Positions 1 to 5,085 of a stretch of DNA of 5,085 bases are shown here, in pieces. Below the pieces are notes generated by a model. That model was not told the origin of the DNA. It worked only from the letters and a program-made list of their open reading frames with translations, and did not search any database. The stretch comes from Streptosporangiaceae bacterium (lineage in GTDB: Bacteria > Actinomycetota > Actinomycetes > Streptosporangiales > Streptosporangiaceae). The stretch lies in the NCBI GenBank assembly GCA_030052355.1, contig JASIGS010000483.1, forward strand, positions 1-5,085. The letters are read 5' to 3'. The position numbers and the translations under genes were made by a program. Within the stretch, counting starts at the first letter, position 1. Each line of letters opens with the position of its first letter.

Positions 1-1627
1 CCGCCGTGAGGACCGGGCACTGCTCGTAGAACGTCGTGAACGCGCTCGCCGTGTCGAAGAGGTAGCCAGCCAGCTTGTGCGGCTCGGCGTTCTCGGCAAC
101 TTCCGCCACGGCCCTGCCGAAGCCGGCGAGCTGCAGGGCAAGGGCCCGTTCGGCCGGCTCGGTCAGCTGCACCTGGCCGGCAAAGGCCGCCGGATCCTCC
201 CCGCCCCTGGCGAAGATCGACCGGATCCGCGCGGTGGCGTACTGGAGGTAGGGGCCGGTGTTGCCGGTCAGCGCCAGCATCCTGTCGTAGTCGAGTGCGT
301 AGCTCGAGTCCCTGGCCACCGACAGGTCGCCGTACTTGAGCGCACCGATCCCCACGGCCTCGGCGATCCGGGCGCGCTCGACGGGGTCGGCGTACCTGTC
401 GGCTATTACCTGGCCGGCGCGCTCCACTGCCTCGTCCATCAGCGTGACGAGCTTGACCTGTTCGCCTGTCCTGGTCTTCAGCCGCCCGCCGCCCTTTGCG
501 GTCATGAGGCCCACGACGGCGTGCTCGGCAGTGGCCTTGTCAGTCAGCCAGCCCGCCTGCCTGGCCACCGCGAAGACCATGGCAAGGTGCAGCGTCTGCT
601 CGGAGCCGACGACGTAGATGAGCCGCCGCGCGCCGAGGTCGCGCAGCCTGTACCTGATCGCGGCGACATCGGTGCTGCCGTAGCCGTAGCCGCCGTTGCT
701 CTTGCGCAAGATGATGGGCAGCGGCGCACCGTCGCGGCCGGTGAACCCGGGCGGGAACGCGCACAGCGCCCCGTCACTGATCACCGCGACTCCGGACGCC
801 TCGAGCTCAGCGCAGACGTCGGCCAGCATCGGGTTGTAGAAGCTCTCCTGGTCCATGTCGGCGTCGGTCAGCGTGATGTCGAGCCGGGTGTAGATGGCGC
901 GCAGGTACTCCATCGAGTCGTCGACAAGCAGCCGCCACAGCCGGAGCGACTGCTCGTCACCCGCCTGCAGCAGCACCACGCGCTCGCGCGACCTGTCGGC
1001 GAACGCGGGATCGGCGTCGAACCTCTGCTGCGCCGCCTGGTAGAAGGCGGTGAACTCGCCAGCCACCAGCTGCTCGTACGTCGCTTCCTCGCCGACGTCG
1101 AGCGCGTGCTCGATGAGCATCCCGAACTGCCTGCCCCAGTCACCCAGGTGCGCGGCGCGGATCACGGTGTGGCCGAGATACTCGAGCACCCGGACGACCG
1201 CGTCGCCGACCGACGTGGCCCGGAGGTGACCGGCGTGCAACTCCTTCGCCACATTGGGCCCTGAGTAGTCGACGACTACCAGATCGTGGTCGCCTGCCGA
1301 CGTCGGCACGCCGATCCGCGGGTCGGAGAGCTGAGCGGTCGCGTTGGCGGCGATCCAGGAGTCGTGCAGCGTGAGGTTGATGAAGCCTGGCCCGCTGACC
1401 TCGACGGCGCTCACCAGGTCACTGCCGGCCAGCCTGCCGGCGACCTGGGCGGCGATGTCACGCGGCGGCCTTCCGATCGAGCGGGCCAGCTGCATCGCCG
1501 CGTTGGACTGGTAGTCAGCGAAGGCAGACGGCCGGATGAGGGGATCGGCTGCCCCATATTCCGAGCCGAGCTCTGCTGCCAGCGCCTGCTGGACGGCGAG
1601 CCCGAGCGCTGCCTCCGGATCAGTCAT
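1..1627 (-). CDS. argS: Arginyl-tRNA synthetase (class I), C-terminus cut by window edge
   Basis: This cytoplasmic enzyme charges tRNA-Arg with arginine using ATP. I translated 542 residues by hand, with no stop before the left edge. An N-terminal tRNA-recognition (Add-1-like) domain spans about residues 1-90. The class I catalytic domain begins with VVDYSGPNVAKELHAGHLR (about 118-136), where HAGH (131-134) is the HIGH signature. GRLKTRTGE (381-389) sits where the KMSKS loop lies; ArgRS enzymes often have a degenerate loop there. LTGNTGPYLQYATARIRSI (453-471) is the hallmark entry to the helical DALR anticodon-binding domain. The last visible residues, FYEQCPVLTA, normally lie about 40 residues from the end of the family, so the full protein should be near 585 residues. 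The ATG at 1627 is well fixed, because an in-frame TAA lies four codons upstream (1639-1637). No Shine-Dalgarno sequence precedes it. In many actinobacteria lysA and homoserine/threonine genes follow argS, so they may lie beyond the left edge. Confidence 0.97.
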   Translation of the reverse strand, partial: MTDPEAALGLAVQQALAAELGSEYGAADPLIRPSAFADYQSNAAMQLARSIGRPPRDIAAQVAGRLAGSDLVSAVEVSGPGFINLTLHDSWIAANATAQLSDPRIGVPTSAGDHDLVVVDYSGPNVAKELHAGHLRATSVGDAVVRVLEYLGHTVIRAAHLGDWGRQFGMLIEHALDVGEEATYEQLVAGEFTAFYQAAQQRFDADPAFADRSRERVVLLQAGDEQSLRLWRLLVDDSMEYLRAIYTRLDITLTDADMDQESFYNPMLADVCAELEASGVAVISDGALCAFPPGFTGRDGAPLPIILRKSNGGYGYGSTDVAAIRYRLRDLGARRLIYVVGSEQTLHLAMVFAVARQAGWLTDKATAEHAVVGLMTAKGGGRLKTRTGEQVKLVTLMDEAVERAGQVIADRYADPVERARIAEAVGIGALKYGDLSVARDSSYALDYDRMLALTGNTGPYLQYATARIRSIFARGGEDPAAFAGQVQLTEPAERALALQLAGFGRAVAEVAENAEPHKLAGYLFDTASAFTTFYEQCPVLTA

Positions 1628-1640
1628 ATCCCAAGCTTAT
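1628..1640 (-). promoter_or_regulatory. Possible -10 element for a leaderless argS transcript
   Basis: Read on the minus strand, the hexamer TAAGCT (1639-1634) fits the actinobacterial -10 pattern TANNNT. It ends six bases before the A of the argS ATG. That spacing would place the transcription start at or next to the start codon. No purine-rich ribosome binding site lies in this stretch, which fits leaderless translation, a common mode in actinobacteria. There is no convincing TTGACA-like -35; GGAAAC occurs 17 bp upstream of the hexamer. The hexamer alone could occur by chance. Confidence 0.35.
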
Positions 1641-1819
1641 CGGCGTGCGCGAACCGGTTTCCTGCGCCGTACGGACCGCTGCGTTCCGGCCGGACCCGAA
1701 ACCCCCTAAGGGGCTGATACGGGAAAAGCCCAGCGGCCACGATGTAACTATCCGTGCTGGTTTGCGTTCTTCACGCGGGATCATCTCGGTTTTATCTCGC
1801 GTCGGCGGGGTAGATGCGG

Positions 1820-1977
1820 AGTCCGGGCTTCAGCACCGGATTACAGGCAACCCCAAGCGGGCTCCGAGCGTTTCGTAATGGGGACCTCGTTAGCTGGTCC
1901 GCGGGGAACTACAGGTGCCAGCGGGGGCGTCGAAGGAGCGGACCAGAAGGACATGTGATTGCCAGCTGGGCGACATG
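1820..1977 (+). promoter_or_regulatory. Hairpin-rich probable 5' leader of the kamA-like gene
   Basis: Several complementary segments can be seen. Hairpin A pairs AGTCCGG (1820-1826) with CCGGATT (1836-1842), including one G-U pair. CCCCA (1851-1855) can pair with TGGGG (1879-1883). GGACC (1882-1886) can pair with GGTCC (1896-1900). CTGGTCCGC (1894-1902) is the exact complement of GCGGACCAG (1938-1946), giving nine perfect pairs around a 35-base loop. This last stem cannot form together with the GGACC/GGTCC stem, because both use 1896-1900. A palindrome CCAGCTGG follows at 1962-1969. No known riboswitch consensus matches fully. Whether the region is transcribed is inferred from its position 60-215 bases before the start codon. 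GC-rich DNA makes chance pairing easy, so this is a candidate only. Confidence 0.35.
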
Positions 1978-2025
1978 ACGTGGGGATCGTGCGCCAACCA
2001 GGGCGGTGCGGGTCGCGGCGCCCGG

Positions 2026-2031
2026 AAGGAG
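2026..2031 (+). promoter_or_regulatory. Ribosome binding site that fixes the kamA-like start
   Basis: AAGGAG lies four bases before the ATG at 2036. An overlapping ATG at 2032 directly abuts the site with no spacer and opens another frame that stops after 26 codons. The in-frame GTG at 2006 lies upstream of this site and has no comparable one of its own. The site therefore favours ATG 2036. Confidence 0.8.
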
Positions 2032-2035
2032 ATGC

Positions 2036-3412
2036 ATGACAGTTCAGCAGATCACGCCGGGCGTCCCCGTGCAGGGCCGCGGGTTCCGTGCGTACACCGC
2101 AAAGCACCTTGACCAGCTGACCGCGCGGGCCGGCTTGGACGCGCAGGCCAGGCTCGCAGTGCGGGCTGTCGCAACGGTGCTGCCGTTCCGCACCAACGAC
2201 TACGTATTGGAGTCGCTGATCGACTGGTCGGCGGGCCCGGACGATCCTATGTACCGCCTCGTCTTCCCGCAGGCAGACATGCTCTCGGCCGATGACATCG
2301 GCCCGATCGCGGCCATGCTGGAACGGGGCGCTCCTGAGGAGGAGATCCACGCCGCGGCGCGCGACCTGCGCATGCGGCTCAATCCGCATCCGGCCGGCCA
2401 GCTCGCGCTGAACGTGCCAGAACTGGCGGACGAGCCGCTTCCCGGCGTCCAGCACAAGTACCCAGAAACGGTGCTCGTCTTCCCCAAGCAGGGACAGACG
2501 TGCCACGCGTACTGCACCTACTGTTTCCGGTGGGCGCAGTTCGTCGGGGAGCCCGACCTGAAGATGGCGACGGACGACATGTCGCGGGTGACCGCATACC
2601 TGAGAGCGCACCGGGAGGTCACCAGCGTCCTGATCACTGGTGGCGACCCGATGATCATGGGAGCTGCGGTGCTCCGCCGCTATGTCGAGCCGTTGCTCGA
2701 CGAGTCCCTCGACCACATCGAGTCGATCAGGATCGGCACCAAGTCACTTGCTTACTGGCCGCAGCGCTTCCTGACCGACCCGGACGCAGACGAGACCCTC
2801 CGGATTTTCGAGCAGGTGGTCAGTGCCGGGAAGTCCATGGCCCTGATGGCCCACTTCTCCCACCCGCGCGAGCTCGCGCCGCCGCCGGTGTCGGCAGCGA
2901 TCGGCAGGATCCGGTCAACGGGGGCCGTCATCCGGACCCAGGCCCCCCTGATCAGGGGCATCAACGACGACGCGGGCATCTGGTCCTCGATGTGGCGCTC
3001 GCAGCTGCGGCTCGGACTCGTGCCGTACTACATGTTCGTTGAACGGGACACCGGACCCCAGGGCTACTTCGCCGTCCCGCTGGCCCGCGCGGTGGAGATC
3101 TTCCGCGACGCCTACAGCAGCGTGTCCGGCCTGTGCCGGACGGTGCGCGGACCATCCATGTCGACCACGCCGGGCAAGGTGTGCATAGACGGCGTGACCG
3201 AGGTCGCCGGTCAGCTCGTGTTCGTGCTGCACATGATCCAGGCACGCGATCCGTCGCTGGTCGGCCGGCCCTTCTTCGCCCAGTTCGATCCCGCGGCGGT
3301 CTGGCTGTCGGACCTGCGGCCAGCGTTCGCCGACCGGTTCCCGTTCGAGTCAGAGTCTGGCCGGGATGCCGCGCCTGACCCCTTCGGCGAGCTCCTCGCG
3401 TCCGCGAACTGA
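2036..3412 (+). CDS. KamA-family radical SAM aminomutase (lysine 2,3-aminomutase-like), substrate uncertain
   Basis: Family members move an amino group from C2 to C3 of an amino acid, using a [4Fe-4S] cluster, S-adenosylmethionine and pyridoxal phosphate. The 458-residue protein carries the cluster motif CHAYCTYC (C156, C160, C163), then FRW with R165. Further landmarks are ITGGDP (200-205, the GGE-like SAM-binding motif), MAHFSHPREL (271-280, like THFNHP in KamA) and IRTQAPLIRGIND (299-311). PYYMFVERD follows at 330-338, and GPSMSTTPGK at 372-381, where K381 sits at the place of the PLP-binding lysine of the PGGGGK motif. Against the clostridial enzyme from memory, R165 matches the arginine that holds the substrate carboxylate. 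The two aspartates that hold the lysine epsilon-amino group (Asp293 and Asp330) line up with R337 and S374. I therefore trust the family and the aminomutase fold but not lysine as substrate. The C-terminal part after about residue 400 has a WLSDLRPAF segment I cannot assign. The start is ATG 2036, chosen by its ribosome binding site; GTG 2006 would add ten residues. The gene diverges from argS and converges on the exporter. Confidence 0.9.
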   Translation: MTVQQITPGVPVQGRGFRAYTAKHLDQLTARAGLDAQARLAVRAVATVLPFRTNDYVLESLIDWSAGPDDPMYRLVFPQADMLSADDIGPIAAMLERGAPEEEIHAAARDLRMRLNPHPAGQLALNVPELADEPLPGVQHKYPETVLVFPKQGQTCHAYCTYCFRWAQFVGEPDLKMATDDMSRVTAYLRAHREVTSVLITGGDPMIMGAAVLRRYVEPLLDESLDHIESIRIGTKSLAYWPQRFLTDPDADETLRIFEQVVSAGKSMALMAHFSHPRELAPPPVSAAIGRIRSTGAVIRTQAPLIRGINDDAGIWSSMWRSQLRLGLVPYYMFVERDTGPQGYFAVPLARAVEIFRDAYSSVSGLCRTVRGPSMSTTPGKVCIDGVTEVAGQLVFVLHMIQARDPSLVGRPFFAQFDPAAVWLSDLRPAFADRFPFESESGRDAAPDPFGELLASAN

Positions 3413-3418
3413 CGCGGG

Positions 3419-5011
3419 CTAGCCGGCGGCTGCGGGCCTGGGCTCGCCGACCTCGGCGGCGGGCTCACCGCGGCCTTCCGGCTTGGACCCGCTGACGATG
3501 AACAGGCAGCTGGCGGAGCCGGCCAGCAGGAACACGAGAGGCACCAGCATGCTCGGGCGCATGGCTTCGACGAAGCCGTGCGTGAAGATCTGGCCGGCGA
3601 GCCCGCTCGTCCGCTCGCCGGTTCCGGTTACGAGGCCGCCCTTGGCGGCTGCCTGGAATCCCGCCAGCAGCTTGTCCCTGGCTGGCGCCGCCAGGTGCCC
3701 GGCTTGCTGCTGCACCTGGCTGGTGAATCCGGCTATGAGCCGGTTCTGCAGCAGCGCCCCGATGCCCGCCGTGCCGATGACGGTCCCGACCTGCCGTGTG
3801 GTGTTGAAGACACCCGAGGCGGCCCCGGCCATGACCGGCTTGACGTTCCGCATGGCCACGGTCGTCATCGGGGCGAAGGTGCAGCCGATGCCGATGCCCG
3901 CGACGAACTGAGGAGCGAGGAAGTCGTACCACGCCGAGTTGGTCTGCGCGATGAAGGCGATGCCGGCCATGCCGCACGCGAACAAGAAGAGCCCGGCCAT
4001 GAGGATGTACTTGCCGCCGATACGGTCCGACATGCGGCCGGCCACCGGGGCCACGAACATGGACACGAGCGACGCTGGCGCCATCGTGAGCCCGGCCTTC
4101 AGTGCGGTGAAGCCCAGGACGGACTGCAGGTAGATCGTGAACGGCAGGAAGATGCCGAGCATGCCGATGGTGATGAACGCAGCGACCATGTTCATCAGCG
4201 CGTAGTTCCTGTCCTTGAACAGGGAGAACGGCACCAGCGGCTCATGGTCCTGGCGGCGTGACTGGCCGAATATGAACGCCGCGAGCAGCACGGCGCCGAC
4301 CGCGAAGAGCAGCGGGATGGACACGAACGACGTGATCGTGCCCCAGTTGTACTTCTCGCCCTCGACCAGCGCGTAGCAGACCGCGAGCAGACCCAGGCTG
4401 GCCAGGACGACGCCGCCGACGTCGAAGCTGTGCCGGCGGCCGGTGCGCAGGTCGGGGATCAAGAGGAAGGTCAGCGCGAGGACGATCACGCCGATCGGCA
4501 GGTTGACGAAGAAGATGTACCGCCAGTCGAACGCCGTCACGAGCAGCCCGCCGAGGGTCGGCCCGGCGATGGTGGCCACGCCCGCCACCGCGCCCCAGAT
4601 GCCGAAGGCGGCGCCGCGCCGCTCCGGCGGGAAGACCATGGTCAACATGGCCAGCGTCTGGGGCATCAGCAGCGCAGCGCCGAGGCCCTGGACCGCGCGG
4701 AACGCGATGAGCCAGCCGGGCGACGGCGAGAAACCGCAAGCAGCGGAGGCGGCGGTGAACAGCGCGATCCCGGCGACGAACAGCCGGCGCTGGCCGAGCA
4801 GGTCACCGAGCCGTCCGGCGGTGATGAGCAAGACCGCGAGGACCAGCGCATACGCATTGATCACCCAGAGCACGTCGTCGAGCGACGCATGCAGCTTGTT
4901 GATCATGTTGGGAATCGCGATGTTCACGATCGTCAGGTCGAGCAGCGTCATGAAGAAGCCCAGCGACACGACAATCAAGATCGCCCACGGGTTACCCCGG
5001 TACTGCCTCAC
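3419..5011 (-). CDS. MFS drug exporter, DHA2 family (EmrB/QacA type, 14 membrane helices)
   Basis: This is a proton-driven exporter of the inner membrane; relatives expel dyes, antiseptics, antibiotics or the host's own secondary metabolites. The 530 residues are typical for the 14-helix family. Motif D1 LDLTIVNIAIP is at 24-34, helix 2 spans about 48-66, and motif A GRLGDLLGQRR is at 66-76. Motif B-like RAVQGLGAALLMP is at 105-117, and motif C-like AVAGVATIAGPTLGG is at 141-155, followed by WRYIFFVNLPIG (163-174). Further hydrophobic segments lie near 198-213, 228-248, 271-293, 302-324, 334-355, 362-386, 403-421 and 487-507. The long loop between the last two helices (about 424-486) is usual for the family. 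The last 23 residues form a Pro/Ala/Glu-rich polar tail. GTG 5011 is chosen because AGGAGGA lies just upstream and translation gives the standard short N-terminus before helix 1. The stop (TAG) is 6 bp from the stop of the convergent aminomutase gene. The substrate cannot be told from sequence. Confidence 0.95.
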   Translation of the reverse strand: MRQYRGNPWAILIVVSLGFFMTLLDLTIVNIAIPNMINKLHASLDDVLWVINAYALVLAVLLITAGRLGDLLGQRRLFVAGIALFTAASAACGFSPSPGWLIAFRAVQGLGAALLMPQTLAMLTMVFPPERRGAAFGIWGAVAGVATIAGPTLGGLLVTAFDWRYIFFVNLPIGVIVLALTFLLIPDLRTGRRHSFDVGGVVLASLGLLAVCYALVEGEKYNWGTITSFVSIPLLFAVGAVLLAAFIFGQSRRQDHEPLVPFSLFKDRNYALMNMVAAFITIGMLGIFLPFTIYLQSVLGFTALKAGLTMAPASLVSMFVAPVAGRMSDRIGGKYILMAGLFLFACGMAGIAFIAQTNSAWYDFLAPQFVAGIGIGCTFAPMTTVAMRNVKPVMAGAASGVFNTTRQVGTVIGTAGIGALLQNRLIAGFTSQVQQQAGHLAAPARDKLLAGFQAAAKGGLVTGTGERTSGLAGQIFTHGFVEAMRPSMLVPLVFLLAGSASCLFIVSGSKPEGRGEPAAEVGEPRPAAAG

Positions 5012-5015
5012 GCCG

Positions 5016-5022
5016 TCCTCCT
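5016..5022 (-). promoter_or_regulatory. Strong ribosome binding site of the exporter gene
   Basis: On the minus strand AGGAGGA (5022-5016) lies four bases before the GTG start codon at 5011. It is a near-complete match to the anti-Shine-Dalgarno sequence and supports the GTG start. Confidence 0.88.
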
Positions 5023-5038
5023 GAAGCCGCGGCGGCCC

Positions 5039-5059
5039 TCACGCCGACGCGTGACACGC
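5039..5059 (-). promoter_or_regulatory. Nested inverted repeats upstream of the exporter, possible operator
   Basis: TCACGC (5039-5044) and GCGTGA (5049-5054) form a perfect 6-bp inverted repeat with a four-base spacer. The second arm is shared with another perfect palindrome, GCGTG-A-CACGC (5049-5059). The pentamer CACGC thus occurs three times in alternating orientation. On the minus strand a TANNNT-like hexamer TAGCGT (5061-5056) overlaps the outer palindrome, with only a weak -35 (TCGCAA, 5084-5079). A repressor site over the promoter is possible, since many DHA2 exporters are controlled by TetR- or MarR-type regulators. No regulator gene is visible in the window. Confidence 0.35.
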
Positions 5060-5085
5060 TACGACACCGGTCAGACAGTTGCGAG

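Larger units (their letters stand above)
1628..2035. other. Divergent intergenic region between argS and the kamA-like gene
   Basis: About 400 bp lie between the two divergent start codons. The middle part (about 1700-1800) is less GC-rich than the flanking genes, as expected for promoters. I see no tRNA: there is no GTTCRA-type T-loop with matching acceptor arms. I see no complete known riboswitch core. Short open frames here (for example GTG 1645 to 1878) lack a ribosome binding site and the GC-rich third codon positions of the flanking genes, so I do not call them. The part near argS carries several perfect palindromes: AACCGGTT (1652-1659), CCGTACGG (1667-1674) and TCCGGCCGGA (1685-1694). 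The part near the kamA-like gene is rich in inverted repeats and is listed separately. I found no convincing -35/-10 pair for the plus-strand gene. Confidence 0.7.

Noticed and set aside
77..1264. A 395-codon open frame on the plus strand
   Set aside because: It lies wholly antisense to argS, whose motifs are unmistakable. Long shadow frames are expected in GC-rich coding DNA, and its protein shows no recognisable domain.
1703..1713. CCCC-TAA-GGGG as a terminator or hairpin
   Set aside because: It has only four pairs, no T-run, and no gene ends nearby.
1645..1878. A possible 77-residue small protein in the intergenic region
   Set aside because: It has a GTG start without a ribosome binding site, many A/T third codon positions unlike the neighbours, and no recognisable sequence.
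1890..1925. Resemblance to guanidine (ykkC) or SAM-IV riboswitch pieces (CTGGTCCG, GTGCCAGCG)
   Set aside because: The other conserved blocks, such as ACACGG and AAAAGCCCGGGAGA for ykkC or GGCAACCCTCC in place for SAM-IV, are absent.
1923..1955. Glycine-riboswitch-like string (GCGTCGAAGGAGC, later AGAAGGAC)
   Set aside because: The GGAGAG and CTCTCAGGC parts of the aptamer are missing, so the resemblance is only local.
1915..2112. A 65-residue frame overlapping the start of the KamA-family gene, possible leader peptide
   Set aside because: No ribosome binding site precedes the GTG at 1915, it overlaps 77 bases of the real gene, and it shows no run of regulatory codons.
1841..2716. A 291-codon open frame on the minus strand
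   Set aside because: It is mostly antisense to the KamA-family gene, whose conserved motifs fix the coding frame; the predicted protein is Arg/His-rich without family features.
3445..3458. CGCCGA-CC-TCGGCG as a terminator between the convergent genes
   Set aside because: The loop is too small unless the stem shrinks to five pairs, there is no T-run, and it lies inside the exporter coding region.
3578..4261. A 227-codon plus-strand frame, and a 193-codon one at 4443-5024
   Set aside because: Both are antisense shadows of the DHA2 exporter gene, which has all family motifs in its own frame.

Overview
The window is GC-rich DNA with strongly GC-biased third codon positions and long shadow frames opposite its genes. 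Together with the close match of its proteins to actinobacterial families and a GTG start, this points to a high-GC Gram-positive actinomycete. The genus cannot be read from the sequence. Three real protein genes are present, one of them cut by the left edge.

Layout: (1) 1-1627, minus strand: argS, arginyl-tRNA synthetase. The N-terminal 542 residues are present, and roughly the last 40 lie beyond the left edge. (2) 1628-2035: a gene-free divergent intergenic region of about 400 bp. It holds a possible leaderless promoter for argS and a hairpin-rich probable leader for the next gene. (3) 2036-3412, plus strand: a 458-residue radical SAM protein of the lysine 2,3-aminomutase (KamA) family. It has a strong Shine-Dalgarno sequence. 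The residues that hold the lysine side chain in the characterised enzyme appear to be replaced. (4) 3419-5011, minus strand: a 530-residue, 14-helix major facilitator drug exporter of the DHA2 (EmrB/QacA) type. It converges on the aminomutase gene with only 6 bp between the stop codons. (5) 5012-5085: the exporter's upstream region, with a strong Shine-Dalgarno sequence and nested inverted repeats.

The three genes do not form an operon: argS and the aminomutase gene diverge, and the aminomutase gene and the exporter converge. argS is a housekeeping translation gene. The aminomutase would turn an alpha-amino acid into a beta-amino acid, and the exporter would remove small molecules or drugs. 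A functional link between the last two is only a guess from proximity.

No RNA gene, mobile element, CRISPR array or defence system is visible. The best candidates for something not yet described are the substrate of the aminomutase-like enzyme and the structured leader in front of it.
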